Shown piece after piece: positions 48,505 through 57,677 of a stretch of 64,000 nt of DNA. The notes below the pieces were generated by a model that had not been told where the DNA came from, did not search any database, and saw only the letters and a list, made by a program, of their open reading frames with translations. Source of the DNA: Salipiger sp. H15 (GTDB lineage Bacteria > Pseudomonadota > Alphaproteobacteria > Rhodobacterales > Rhodobacteraceae); the NCBI RefSeq assembly GCF_040409955.1, contig NZ_CP123384.1, forward strand, positions 1,470,001-1,534,000, given 5' to 3'. Each line of letters opens with the position of its first letter. Position 1 is the stretch's first letter. Position numbers and translations under genes: made by a program.

Positions 48505-49479
48505 ATGCGATTCTTCACCCAGCGGCGCCACTTCCGCGATCTCAGCGAGCAGGAGGTGCTCGCGCTGGCGATCTCCTCGGAAGAGGACGACGCCCGCATC
48601 TACCGATCCTACGCCGAGCGGCTGCGCGCCGAATATCCCGACACCGCCGCGATCTTCGACGGCATGGCCGAGGAGGAGGACGGCCATCGCCGCGCCCTGA
48701 TCAGCCTGCACCGCATGCGCTTCGGCGAGGTGATTCCGCTGATCCGGCGCGAGCACGTGGCCGGCTTCTACGCGCGCCGCCCGGTCTGGCTGGTGCAGAA
48801 CCTGCCGCTCGAGCGCATCCGCGACGAGGCCGAAGGCATGGAGCGCGAGGCCGAGCGCTTCTACCTCGAGGCCGCCAAGCGCAGCAGCGACGCCGCGACG
48901 CGCAAGCTGCTCGGCGATCTCGCCGCCGCCGAGGCCGGCCACGAGGAGCGCGCCGGGGAACTGGTCGAGAAGCACCTGAACGGCGCGGCGCGCGAGACCG
49001 AGGACCGCATGGCGCACCGGCAGTTCGTGCTGACCTGGGTGCAGCCGGGGCTCGCCGGGCTGATGGACGGCTCGGTCTCGACCCTCGCGCCGATCTTCGC
49101 CACCGCCTTCGCCACGCAGGACACCTGGACGACCTTCCTCGTCGGCCTTGCCGCCTCGGTCGGCGCGGGCATCTCCATGGGCTTCACCGAGGCCGCCTCG
49201 GACGACGGCGAGCTCTCGGGCCGCGGCTCGCCCTTCAAGCGCGGCATCGCCTCGGGGGTGATGACGGCGCTCGGCGGGCTCGGCCACGCGCTGCCCTACC
49301 TCATCCCGCATTTCTGGACCGCGACGCTCATCGCCTGGGTTATCGTCTTCTTCGAGCTCTGGGCCATCGCCTGGATCCAGAACCGCTACATGGAAACGCC
49401 GTTCTTCCGCGCCGCGCTGCAGGTGGTGCTGGGCGGCGCGCTGGTGCTGGCGGCGGGGGTGCTCATCGGCAGCGGCTGA
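48505..49479 (+). CDS. mbfA: Membrane-bound ferritin-like iron exporter MbfA
   Basis: A 324-aa fusion. The N-terminal ferritin/rubrerythrin-like domain (about 10-165) has two ExxH motifs, Glu58-x2-His61 and Glu143-x2-His146, for a di-iron site. The C-terminal VIT1/CCC1-like membrane domain (about 175-324) has GLAGLMDGSVSTLAP and GAGISMGFTEAASDDGE-type segments. In other alphaproteobacteria MbfA exports iron and protects against iron and peroxide stress. The upstream Irr-type element supports the same role. GGAGG precedes the ATG. Confidence 0.93.
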   Translation: MRFFTQRRHFRDLSEQEVLALAISSEEDDARIYRSYAERLRAEYPDTAAIFDGMAEEEDGHRRALISLHRMRFGEVIPLIRREHVAGFYARRPVWLVQNLPLERIRDEAEGMEREAERFYLEAAKRSSDAATRKLLGDLAAAEAGHEERAGELVEKHLNGAARETEDRMAHRQFVLTWVQPGLAGLMDGSVSTLAPIFATAFATQDTWTTFLVGLAASVGAGISMGFTEAASDDGELSGRGSPFKRGIASGVMTALGGLGHALPYLIPHFWTATLIAWVIVFFELWAIAWIQNRYMETPFFRAALQVVLGGALVLAAGVLIGSG

Positions 49480-49509
49480 GCCCGCGCCGCATCCCGGCTT
49501 CCACATGTC

Positions 49510-49558
49510 GGAAATATCCCGGGGGAGTCCGCGTCAGCGGACGGGGGCAGCGCCCCCC
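49510..49558 (-). repeat. Dispersed GC-rich intergenic element, copy 4 (reverse)
   Basis: GAAATATCCCGGGGGAGTCC..GCGGACGGGGGCAGCGCCCCC is the reverse complement of the element near 8221. It lies in the mbfA-polA gap. Confidence 0.5.
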
Positions 49559-49692
49559 TCCGCAAAGCCCGGCGCCCCTTGCCCGGCGGGGGCGGAGCGC
49601 CCGATCCGCCGGTGCCGCGTGATCTCCTCTGGCACCCTGCGCCCGCCCATGGCAAACCCTTGCAAAAGCGCGAAGGCCAAGGAGACGCCACC

Positions 49693-52512
49693 ATGACCCA
49701 GTTCGGCAAGGGCTGCCACCTGCATCTGATCGACGGATCGGCCTTCATCTTCCGCGCCTACCACGCGCTGCCGCCGCTCACCCGCAAGTCCGACGGGCTG
49801 CCGATCGGCGCGGTCAGCGGCTTCTGCAACATGCTGCAGAAATACGTCGAGGACAGCTCGGGCGCCGATGCGCCGACCCACGTGGCGGTGATCTTCGACA
49901 AGGGCAGCCACACCTTCCGCAATGACATGTACGACCTCTACAAGGCCAACCGCGAGGCCATGCCCGAGGACCTGCGGCCGCAGATGCCGCTGACCCGGCG
50001 CGCCACGCTGGCCTTCAACATTGCCTGCAAGGAGCTCGAGGGCTACGAGGCCGACGACATCATCGCCACGCTCGCCTGCCAGGCGCGCGAGGCGGGCGGG
50101 CGCGTCACCATCATCTCGTCGGACAAGGACCTCATGCAGCTGGTCGGCGACGGGGTCGAGATGCTCGACGCGATGAAGAACCGCCGCATCGACCGCGACG
50201 GGGTCTTCGAGAAGTTCGGCGTCTTCCCCGAGCGGGTGGTCGACGTGCAGGCGCTGGCCGGGGATTCGGTCGACAACGTGCCGGGCGCGCCCGGGATCGG
50301 CATCAAGACCGCCGCGTTGCTGATCAACGAGTTCGGCTCGCTCGAGGAGCTGCTCGACCGCGCCGGCGAGATCAAGCAGCCCAAGCGCCGAGAGACGCTG
50401 ATCGAGAAGCGCGACCAGATCGAGCTCTCGAAGCGCCTCGTGCAGCTCGACTGCAACACGCCGCTCGACTTCACCCTCGACGATCTCGAGGTGAAGGAGC
50501 CCGATCCCGAGGTGCTGCTGCCCTTCCTCGCCGAGATGGAATTCACCACGCTGACCAAGCGCATCGCCAATTCGCTCGGCGCCGAGGCCCCGGCGATCAC
50601 CGAGCCGAAGCCCGTGGCCGCCGCCGCCCCGGGCACCGCGGCGCCCGAGGCGCCCGAGATGCCGCCGATCGACCCCGCCTCCTACACCTGGGTGAAGAGC
50701 GCCGCCGATCTCGCGCCCTGGATCGCGCAGGCCCGCCAGCGCGGCTGGGTGGCGGTGGACACCGAGACCACGGGGCTCGACGAGATGACCTGCGATCTCG
50801 TCGGCGTCTCGCTGGCGATCGAACCGGGAAAGGCCTGCTACATCCCGCTGGCGCATCGCGCGGCGGAGGGCGAGGCGGACCTCTTCGGCTCGGACGAGCT
50901 GGCCGAGGGGCAGATGCCCTTGCAGCAGGCGCTCGACCTGCTGAAGCCGCTGCTCGAGGATCCGGCGGTGATGAAGATCGGCCAGAACATGAAATACGAT
51001 GCCAAGGTGCTCTCGCGCTACGGCCTCGACGTCGCGCCGATCGACGACACCATGCTGATCTCCTACGCGCTGCACGCCGGGTTGCACGGGCATGGCATGG
51101 ACACGCTCTCGGAGCGCTACCTCGGACATGTGCCGATCCCGATCAAGGACCTGCTCGGCTCGGGCAAGAAGATGATCACCTTCGACCGCGTGCCGATCGC
51201 GGAGGCGGTGAAATACGCCGCCGAGGACGCCGACATCACCCTGCGCCTGTGGAAGCTGCTGAAGCCGCGCCTGCACCAGGCCCGCGTCACCCGCGTCTAC
51301 GAGGGCACCGAGCGCCCGCTGGTGCCGGTGCTGGCCGAGATGGAGATGGCGGGCGTGCAGGTGGACCGGGGCACGCTCTCGCGCATGTCCACCGCCTTCG
51401 CGCAGAAGATGGCGGGGCTCGAGGCAGAACTGCACGAGCTTGCGGGCCATCCGTTCAACGTCAACTCCCCGGCACAGGTCGGCGAGATCCTCTTTGCCGA
51501 GATGGGGCTCGAGGGCGGCAAGAAGACCAAGACCGGCGCCTGGTCGACCCCTGCCGAGGTGCTCGAGGATCTGGCCACCGAGCATGACTTCGCCGCGCGG
51601 GTGCTGGACTACCGTCAGTTGCAGAAGCTGAAATCGACCTACACCGATGCGCTGCAGGAGCACATCAACCCCGAGACCGGGCGCGTGCACACCTCCTACT
51701 CGATCGCCGGCGCCAACACCGGGCGTCTCGCCTCGACCGATCCCAACCTGCAGAACATCCCGGTGCGCTCCGAGGAGGGCCGGCGCATCCGCGAGGCCTT
51801 CGTCGCGCCCGAGGGCAAGGTGATCGTGTCGCTGGACTACAGCCAGATCGAGCTGCGCATCCTCGCGCACATGGCGAATATCGACGCGCTGAAACAGGCG
51901 TTTCGCGACGGGCAGGACATCCACGCGATGACCGCCTCCGAGATGTTTGGCGTGCCGATGGAGGAGATGACCTCGGACATCCGCCGCCGCGCCAAGGCGA
52001 TCAACTTCGGCGTCATCTACGGCATCTCGGGCTTCGGCCTTGCCCGCAACCTGCGCATCCCGCGCGGCGAGGCGCAGGCCTTCATCGACCGCTACTTCGA
52101 GCGCTTCCCGGGCATCAAGGCCTACATGGACGAGACCATCGCCTTTGCCCGCGAGCATGACCGGGTCGAGACGCTGTTCGGCCGGGTCATCCACACGCCC
52201 GAGATCAACGCCAAGGGGCCGCAGTCCGGCTTTGCCCGCCGCGCCGCGATCAACGCGCCGATTCAGGGCACGGCGGCGGACATCATCCGCCGCGCGATGA
52301 TCCGCATGCCCGCCGCCATCGCGGGTCAGCCCGCGAAGATGCTGCTGCAGGTGCACGACGAACTCATCTTCGAGGTCGCCGAGGAAGGCGTCGAGAAGCT
52401 CATCGCCACCGCGCGCGAGGTCATGGAGGGCGCCGCCGAGCCGGTGGTCAAGCTCGACGTGCCGCTGGTGGTCGACGCCGGTCAGGGCAGGAACTGGGCC
52501 GAGGCGCACTGA
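49693..52512 (+). CDS. polA: DNA polymerase I
   Basis: PolA (939 aa) removes RNA primers and fills gaps in replication and repair. It has all three parts: a 5'-3' nuclease domain (about 10-290), a 3'-5' proofreading domain (about 335-530) with VDTETTG (Asp356, Glu358), and a polymerase domain (about 560-939) with SLDYSQIELR (Asp715) and VHDE (His888-Asp889-Glu890). The fingers motif KAINFGVIYG has the Phe usual in E. coli. An upstream in-frame extension to 49579 is rejected; AAGGAG precedes 49693. Confidence 0.97.
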   Translation: MTQFGKGCHLHLIDGSAFIFRAYHALPPLTRKSDGLPIGAVSGFCNMLQKYVEDSSGADAPTHVAVIFDKGSHTFRNDMYDLYKANREAMPEDLRPQMPLTRRATLAFNIACKELEGYEADDIIATLACQAREAGGRVTIISSDKDLMQLVGDGVEMLDAMKNRRIDRDGVFEKFGVFPERVVDVQALAGDSVDNVPGAPGIGIKTAALLINEFGSLEELLDRAGEIKQPKRRETLIEKRDQIELSKRLVQLDCNTPLDFTLDDLEVKEPDPEVLLPFLAEMEFTTLTKRIANSLGAEAPAITEPKPVAAAAPGTAAPEAPEMPPIDPASYTWVKSAADLAPWIAQARQRGWVAVDTETTGLDEMTCDLVGVSLAIEPGKACYIPLAHRAAEGEADLFGSDELAEGQMPLQQALDLLKPLLEDPAVMKIGQNMKYDAKVLSRYGLDVAPIDDTMLISYALHAGLHGHGMDTLSERYLGHVPIPIKDLLGSGKKMITFDRVPIAEAVKYAAEDADITLRLWKLLKPRLHQARVTRVYEGTERPLVPVLAEMEMAGVQVDRGTLSRMSTAFAQKMAGLEAELHELAGHPFNVNSPAQVGEILFAEMGLEGGKKTKTGAWSTPAEVLEDLATEHDFAARVLDYRQLQKLKSTYTDALQEHINPETGRVHTSYSIAGANTGRLASTDPNLQNIPVRSEEGRRIREAFVAPEGKVIVSLDYSQIELRILAHMANIDALKQAFRDGQDIHAMTASEMFGVPMEEMTSDIRRRAKAINFGVIYGISGFGLARNLRIPRGEAQAFIDRYFERFPGIKAYMDETIAFAREHDRVETLFGRVIHTPEINAKGPQSGFARRAAINAPIQGTAADIIRRAMIRMPAAIAGQPAKMLLQVHDELIFEVAEEGVEKLIATAREVMEGAAEPVVKLDVPLVVDAGQGRNWAEAH

Positions 52513-52535
52513 GCCTCTTTTCGGCACGCCAAAGA

Positions 52536-52569
52536 AAAACGGCGTCCCCGCGGGGACGCCGTTTTCCGT
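52536..52569. terminator. Bidirectional terminator between polA and the adenosine kinase-like gene
   Basis: AAAACGGCGTCCCCG / CGGGGACGCCGTTTT is a 30-bp perfect palindrome (52536-52565), so both strands end in a T run. It serves polA on the plus strand and the kinase gene on the minus strand. Confidence 0.92.
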
Positions 52570-52585
52570 TGGGCGGGCAGGGGGC

Positions 52586-53575
52586 TCAGATGAGCCCGGC
52601 CTCGCGGAAGAGCCCGGGCAGGCTGGCCTCGGGGCGCGGCCCCATGTGGCTGATCACCTCGGTCGCCGCCACGGTGCCCATGCGGCCCGCGGTCGCCATG
52701 TCGGTGCCGGTCGCCAGCCCGTAGAGGAAGCCCGCGGCGAACTGGTCGCCCGCGCCGGTGGCATCGACGGGCACGATCCTGGTCACCGGCACGTCGGTCC
52801 TCACCCCGTCCTGGATGATCGTCACGCCGTCACCCGAACGGGTGCAGATCACCAGCGGGCAGATTGCCGCGACGCGCGCGAGGTCGGCCTCGAGCGAGTT
52901 GTCCTGGTAGAGCGAGCGGATCTCGGCCTCGTTGCCGATCACGTAATCCATCTCGTGCTCGATGAGCTGCAGGAAATCCTCGCGGTGACGCTCGACGCAG
53001 AACGGGTCCGAGATGGCGATCCCGGCCTTGCCCCCCGCCGCGCGGCAGGCGCGGGCAAGGCGGATGAAGGCCTCCTTGCCCTTGTCCTTGTCGAAGAGAT
53101 AGCCCTCGAGGAAGACGATCTCGGCCTCGGAGGCCACCTCCTCGGATACGTCCTGCGGCCCCAGCTCGGCCGAGATGCCGAGGTAGGTGTTCATCGAGCG
53201 CTCGCCGTCGGGCGAGACGAAGATCATCGAGCGCGAGGTCGGCAGCTCGCCGCCCGGCACCGGCGGGTTGACGAAATCGGTGCCGTCCTTCGCCATCGCC
53301 TCGGCGTAGAAACGCCCCAGCGCGTCGTCATGCACCCGGCCGATGAAGGCGGTGCGCAGCCCGAGGTTGCCGAGCCCGGCGAGCGTGTTGGCGACCGAGC
53401 CGCCCGGCGCCTGCACGCGGCCCTCCATGGCACCGTAGAGCAGCTCGGCGCGCTCGCGCTCGATCAGCTGCATGATGCCCTTGGTGATGCCCATGTGCTC
53501 GAGGAAGGAGTCATCCGCCCGGGTCAGCACGTCGACGATGGCGTTGCCGATGCCGACAACCTGGTACTTCTTCAT
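52586..53575 (-). CDS. PfkB-family sugar/nucleoside kinase, adenosine kinase-like
   Basis: A 329-aa ribokinase-family enzyme, similar to bacterial adenosine kinases. The sugar-binding GGSVANTLAGLGNLG is at 58-72, and the catalytic motif DATGAGDQF (Asp271, Asp277) is near the C terminus. It probably phosphorylates adenosine or a related nucleoside with ATP; the exact substrate is inferred. Its ATG overlaps the nth stop by four bases, so they are cotranscribed with nth first. It ends at the shared terminator 52536. Confidence 0.88.
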   Translation of the reverse strand: MKKYQVVGIGNAIVDVLTRADDSFLEHMGITKGIMQLIERERAELLYGAMEGRVQAPGGSVANTLAGLGNLGLRTAFIGRVHDDALGRFYAEAMAKDGTDFVNPPVPGGELPTSRSMIFVSPDGERSMNTYLGISAELGPQDVSEEVASEAEIVFLEGYLFDKDKGKEAFIRLARACRAAGGKAGIAISDPFCVERHREDFLQLIEHEMDYVIGNEAEIRSLYQDNSLEADLARVAAICPLVICTRSGDGVTIIQDGVRTDVPVTRIVPVDATGAGDQFAAGFLYGLATGTDMATAGRMGTVAATEVISHMGPRPEASLPGLFREAGLI

Positions 53576-54216
53576 AGGGTCTTTTCCTCGAACTGGCAGA
53601 GGTCGCGGATCAGGCAGGCCCCGCACTTGGGCTTGCGCGCGACGCATGTGTAGCGCCCGTGCAGGATCATCCAGTGATGCGCGTGCTGCTGGAAATCCAC
53701 GGGGATATTGTCTTCGATGGCGCGCTCGACGGCGACCACGTCCCTGCCCGGGCAGACGCCCGAGCGGTTGCCGAAGCGGAAGATATGCGTGTCCACCGCC
53801 TGCGCCGGGTAGTGCCACCACATGTTCAGCACCACGTTGGCGGTCTTGCGCCCGACGCCCGGCAGGCTTTCCAGCGCCGCGCGCGAGCAGGGCACCTCGC
53901 CGCCGTACTCCTCGACGAGGATCTGCGAGAGCTTGATTACGTTCCTGGCCTTGTTGCGGAAGAGCCCGATCGTCTTGATATGCTCGATCAGCGCGTCTTC
54001 CCCGAGGGCGAGCATCTTCGCGGGCGTGTCGGCGATCTTGAAGAGCTCGTGCGTCGCGCGGTTCACCCCGATGTCGGTCGCCTGCGCCGAGAGTGCCACC
54101 GCCACCACCAGCGTGTAGGCGTTGACGTGGTCGAGCTCTCCCTTCGGCTCCGGCTCGGAGGCGTGGAAGCGGGTGAAGATCTCGCGGATCGTGTGATAAT
54201 CGAGCTGCTTGGCCAT
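53572..54216 (-). CDS. nth: Endonuclease III
   Basis: Nth (214 aa) is a base-excision repair glycosylase/AP lyase for oxidised pyrimidines. The helix-hairpin-helix is LPGVGRKTANVVL, with catalytic Lys124, and VDTHIFR holds Asp142. The [4Fe-4S] cluster has Cys191-x6-Cys198-x2-Cys201-x5-Cys207. The start at 54216 (MAKQLDYHT) is chosen by family length; an upstream reading to 54273 adds an unsupported 19 residues. It overlaps the kinase gene by four bases. Confidence 0.96.
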   Translation of the reverse strand: MAKQLDYHTIREIFTRFHASEPEPKGELDHVNAYTLVVAVALSAQATDIGVNRATHELFKIADTPAKMLALGEDALIEHIKTIGLFRNKARNVIKLSQILVEEYGGEVPCSRAALESLPGVGRKTANVVLNMWWHYPAQAVDTHIFRFGNRSGVCPGRDVVAVERAIEDNIPVDFQQHAHHWMILHGRYTCVARKPKCGACLIRDLCQFEEKTL

Positions 54217-54256
54217 GACGGAGCTATGCAACGCCGGGCCATTTCCCGCAAGTCCG

Positions 54257-54290
54257 GCTTCTTCTCTTTCCAAATACGCAAATCCCGCCC
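54257..54290 (-). repeat. Dispersed intergenic element, copy 5 (reverse)
   Basis: The reverse complement reads GGCGGGATTTGCGTATTTGGAAAGAGAAGAAG, close to the copy near 21001. It sits in the gap between divergent nth and the ada-like gene. Confidence 0.5.
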
Positions 54291-54370
54291 GCGCCGCTTG
54301 CGCAACATTCGGGTCGCGTGCCGGGCCCGATTTCCGCTATTCCGGGAACAAAGAGCATCAGGAGGCCGCG

Positions 54371-55228
54371 ATGGGCGAGCTTGCCGAACAGGGCTACCAC
54401 TTCAACGTCATGCGCCGCGCGATCGAGCTCATCGACGCGGGCGGCCCGCAGATGACGCTCGAGCGGCTGGCGTCCGAGATGGACATGAGCCCGGCGCATT
54501 TCCAGCGCCTTTTCTCCCGCTGGGCGGGGGTCTCTCCGAAGCGCTTCCAGCAATATCTCGCGCTCGGCCACGCCAAGGCGCTGCTGTCGGAGCGCTTCTC
54601 GACGCTCGAGACGGCGCATGCGGCGGGGCTCTCGGGCGGCGGGCGGCTGCACGACCTCTTCCTGCGCTGGGAGGCGATGAGCCCCGGCGACTTCGCCCGC
54701 GGCGGCGCGGGGCTGACGATCTTCTGGGGCTGGTTCGAAAGCCCCTTCGGCCCGGCGCTGGTCATGGGCACCGAGAAGGGCATCTGCGGCATGGGCTTCG
54801 CCGCCGAGGCGGGCGCGGAGGAGACCTTCCGCGACCTGATCTCGCGCTGGCCGCATGCCGAGTTCGTCGAGGACCCGATGTTCCTGCGCCCCTGGGTGCT
54901 GACCGCCTTCGGCACGCAGCAGGAGGGCGAGGTGCCGATCTACCTCATCGGCGCGCCCTTCCAGATCAAGGTCTGGGAGGCGCTGATGCGCATCCCCTCG
55001 GGCCATGTCACCAGCTATTCCGAAATCGCCGAGGCCATCGGCAGCCCGCGCGCGGTGCGCGCCGTCGGCACCGCCGTGGGGCGCAACCCGGTGTCGTGGC
55101 TGATCCCCTGCCACCGGGCGCTGCGCAAGTCCGGCGGGCTCGGCGGCTATCACTGGGGCCTGCCGGTCAAGCGCGCGATCCTCGCCTGGGAGGCGGCGCG
55201 GCTCGAGGCGGAGGAGGCGGCGGTTTGA
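54371..55228 (+). CDS. Ada-like AraC-type regulator fused to methylated-DNA-cysteine methyltransferase
   Basis: A 285-aa protein. An AraC-type DNA-binding domain (about 8-108) is joined to an O6-alkylguanine-DNA alkyltransferase domain (about 115-280) with PCHR, acceptor Cys247. The N-terminal zinc/phosphotriester domain of E. coli Ada is absent, so it is the short two-domain form. It removes methyl groups from O6-methylguanine and may regulate genes. AGGAGG precedes the ATG. It is divergent from nth, another repair gene. Confidence 0.9.
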   Translation: MGELAEQGYHFNVMRRAIELIDAGGPQMTLERLASEMDMSPAHFQRLFSRWAGVSPKRFQQYLALGHAKALLSERFSTLETAHAAGLSGGGRLHDLFLRWEAMSPGDFARGGAGLTIFWGWFESPFGPALVMGTEKGICGMGFAAEAGAEETFRDLISRWPHAEFVEDPMFLRPWVLTAFGTQQEGEVPIYLIGAPFQIKVWEALMRIPSGHVTSYSEIAEAIGSPRAVRAVGTAVGRNPVSWLIPCHRALRKSGGLGGYHWGLPVKRAILAWEAARLEAEEAAV

Positions 55229-55284
55229 CCGCGCCATGTTGCAGCCATGGGCGGAGACTTGCCAACAATGTGTGCATGCGGCCA

Positions 55285-55312
55285 TTGGCCTCTCCTTCCG
55301 GGACACTATAAC
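55285..55312 (+). promoter_or_regulatory. Predicted promoter of the OmpA-like lipoprotein
   Basis: TTGGCC (55285-55290), a 16-bp spacer and TATAAC (55307-55312), 50 bases before the start codon. Confidence 0.5.
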
Positions 55313-55362
55313 TGTGGTCACACCCATCCTTGGGCCAACGACACGAGGACACGAGGCAATCC

Positions 55363-56013
55363 ATGTTCCGGGCAAAGACCACTGTATTCCTGACGCTTGC
55401 AGCCGCGATGGCGCTGACCGCCTGTACTGACGTCAACGACCCCAACCGCCAGGCCAAGAACGGCGTGATGATCGGCGCGCTCGGCGGCGCCGTTGCCGGC
55501 CGTGCCATCGGTGGCAACAACAACGACGCGGTGAAGAACGCGCTGGCGGGTGCCGCCGCGGGTGCCATCGCGGGCGGCCTGATCGGCAACAACCTCGACA
55601 AGCAGGAAGCGGCGCTCCGCCAGCAGCTTGGCAACAACGTCGGCATCACCAACACCGGTGACCGCCTGATCGTGACCATGCCGCAGGACATCCTCTTCGC
55701 CACCGACAGCGCCTCGCTGCGCCCCGATCTGCAGGGCGACATCGCGACCGTCGGCCGCAGCCTGCTGGAATACCCGAACACCACCGTGCAGGTCATCGGC
55801 CACACCGACAGCGACGGCTCGGCAGAGTACAACCAGTCGCTCTCGCAGCGCCGCGCGTCCTCGGTCGCCTCGCTGCTGATGCAGCAGGGCGTGCCCTCCT
55901 ACCGCGTGCAGGCCATCGGCCGCGGCGAAGCGCAGCCGATCGCGTCGAACCTGACGCCGGAAGGCAAGCAGCAGAACCGCCGCGTCGAGATCGTGATCCT
56001 GCCGAACGGCTGA
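55363..56013 (+). CDS. OmpA-family lipoprotein with glycine-zipper segment
   Basis: A 216-aa outer-membrane lipoprotein. The signal peptide ends in the lipobox LTAC with Cys21. A glycine-rich, zipper-like segment (about 44-85) follows, and then the OmpA C-terminal domain (about 100-216), which binds peptidoglycan; GHTDSDGS and QRRASSVA are conserved. It resembles YiaD-type proteins and probably ties the outer membrane to the cell wall. An upstream in-frame start at 55330 would put the signal peptide inside the protein, so 55363 is used. Confidence 0.9.
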   Translation: MFRAKTTVFLTLAAAMALTACTDVNDPNRQAKNGVMIGALGGAVAGRAIGGNNNDAVKNALAGAAAGAIAGGLIGNNLDKQEAALRQQLGNNVGITNTGDRLIVTMPQDILFATDSASLRPDLQGDIATVGRSLLEYPNTTVQVIGHTDSDGSAEYNQSLSQRRASSVASLLMQQGVPSYRVQAIGRGEAQPIASNLTPEGKQQNRRVEIVILPNG

Positions 56014-56039
56014 TCGTCTCGCACGGGTTCGAAAATGCG

Positions 56040-56074
56040 AAGGGCGCCCCGGGAAACCGGGGCGCCCTTTTCCT
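56040..56074. terminator. Terminator between the lipoprotein and the sugar transferase gene
   Basis: AGGGCGCCCCGG / CCGGGGCGCCCT with a GAAA loop (56041-56068), then TTTTCC. It lies between two convergent genes and may serve both. Confidence 0.88.
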
Positions 56075-56094
56075 TGCCGATCAGCGGTGGCCGC

Positions 56095-56787
56095 TCAGCA
56101 GCCGGTGCCGGTCCAGACCACCTGCACGGTGCGCAGCAGGACCTTGAGGTCGGTGGCCAGGGACATGTCGCGCAGGTAGTCGCTGTCGAAACGGGCGCGC
56201 TCGGTGAAGCTCGACTCGTTGCGCACCGAGGTCTGCCAGAAGCCGGTGATGCCGGGGCGCATCGCGTAATAGGCTGTTCCCGGGTAGATCGCGCGCTGCT
56301 CGACCATCATCGGGCGCGGACCGACGAGCGACATCTCGCCGCGCAGCACGTTCCACAGCTGCGGCAGCTCGTCGATCGAGCTCTTGCGGATGATGCGGCC
56401 GATCGGCGTGATGCGGGGATCCTTGCGCAGCTTCTGGTTGTGCTCCCATTCCGCGCGGGCCCGCGGGTCCGACTGCAGGTGGGCGACGAGCAGGCGCTCG
56501 GCATCGGGCAGCATCGAGCGCAGCTTCCACATCTGGAACACGCGGCCGTTCTGGCCGACGCGCTTCTGGAAGTAGAAGGGCGAGTGGCCGTCGCGGGCGA
56601 TCAGCAGCGCGCAGCCGAGGATGATCAGCAGCGACGGCAGCGCGAGGATCAGCACGATGCTCACGTCGAGCAGGCGCTTGAACAGGGCGCGGTAGGCCAC
56701 GGCACGCGACGCGCCGAGCAGCGTCTCATCCACCAGCTTCTCGAATTCGACCACCGCGGCAAGCGGTTGGCGGGCATGCGTCGTCAT
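56095..56787 (-). CDS. Undecaprenyl-phosphate sugar transferase (exopolysaccharide priming type)
   Basis: A 230-aa member of the bacterial sugar transferase family that links the first sugar phosphate to undecaprenyl phosphate at the inner membrane. One hydrophobic segment (about 40-64) is followed by the catalytic domain, with FYFQKRVGQNGRVFQMWKLRSM-like, SSIDELPQLWNVLRGEMSLVGPRP-like and MRPGITGFWQ. It is the short form without the N-terminal multispan domain of WbaP. GAGGAGG before the ATG at 56787 decides the start. It has a long leader and a good promoter at 57029. Confidence 0.9.
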   Translation of the reverse strand: MTTHARQPLAAVVEFEKLVDETLLGASRAVAYRALFKRLLDVSIVLILALPSLLIILGCALLIARDGHSPFYFQKRVGQNGRVFQMWKLRSMLPDAERLLVAHLQSDPRARAEWEHNQKLRKDPRITPIGRIIRKSSIDELPQLWNVLRGEMSLVGPRPMMVEQRAIYPGTAYYAMRPGITGFWQTSVRNESSFTERARFDSDYLRDMSLATDLKVLLRTVQVVWTGTGC

Positions 56788-57028
56788 GTCGACCTCCTCG
56801 AGGTACATCGACGGAAGCAATGCAAGGCGGCACGCGACTTCTCCGGAAACTCGGCATGCGGACGCCCGGCGCACAGCCCGCAGGGCAATGCGAAACGCTT
56901 TTTCCGACCATGTCCGAGTGTCAGTTCCGAACGAACGTCAGCAGACTCACAAACACTCCCAAAAGTGGAAGCACCAACCCCAAGTGCCGAGATGTGGCGG
57001 AAATAAGGCTCTTCCGCCGACAGGAATG

Positions 57029-57057
57029 GTTATGCATTTGCTTAGACTTGTCGTCAA
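57029..57057 (-). promoter_or_regulatory. Predicted promoter of the sugar transferase gene
   Basis: On the minus strand, TTGACG (57052-57057), an exact 17-bp spacer and CATAAC (57029-57034). The leader to 56787 would be about 235 bases, long enough for regulation of exopolysaccharide synthesis. Confidence 0.55.
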
Positions 57058-57612
57058 CTGAACCTTTGGAGTGCAACTTCGGGGCGAACGGGTAGGGGGC
57101 GAACCCGATCGGATCGCCGGGCGGGATCGCTGGGTCGGGGAGCCGGTCAGGGCGGTTTGCCGGCGGGGATTGCGGGAGTTTCACCACCGCCGAATTGCCC
57201 GCTCTGCGGCGGCACCGGAAACAGTTCGCGGCGGGCGCCGCGTGCGATTGTCCTAAATGTCCGTTAAGTCGGGAGAGTGGCGTTCACTTGTCGCCGCGAC
57301 GTGGTCAATGGCTGGTGGGAGGGCCATCTGCGCCAGCTTCTGGCGGAAACAGTCGGTCCCGGGCGCTCTGCGGGGAGAGGGGCGCGGCGGTGGAAGGCCG
57401 GAGGCGGGAGGCCCGTTCGCGGGATCGCCAGGAGGGACACGCCATGGGTGAGCGCTCAAGCTCACGAAATGTTACAATGCTGGGCATTCCGCGAGATGCC
57501 GTGCCGAATCACTTCACCGGAGCGCCCAGAATGTGCCTCATGACGCGCCAAAGGCGTCATATTTTCGGGGTGGTCCGGGCGGAATGTGGCGGCATTGTCG
57601 TGGCTGGCGCGG

Positions 57613-57641
57613 TTGCATGGCGCCCGGCACGGGCCTATGTG
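57613..57641 (+). promoter_or_regulatory. Predicted promoter of rnd-lptCAB
   Basis: TTGCAT (57613-57618), a 17-bp spacer and TATGTG (57636-57641), 36 bases before the rnd start. Confidence 0.5.
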
Positions 57642-57677
57642 CGGGCATGCGGATGAGCGGGAAGCGAAAGGGCCATC

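Larger units (their letters stand above)
56788..57677. other. 890-base gap without a convincing gene
   Basis: The part near 56900-57060 is AT-richer than its surroundings and carries the minus-strand promoter of the sugar transferase gene. The rest holds several short open frames on both strands, but none has a good start with a ribosome site or a recognisable product. Regulatory DNA or a small RNA is possible. The rnd promoter lies at its right end. Confidence 0.5.
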
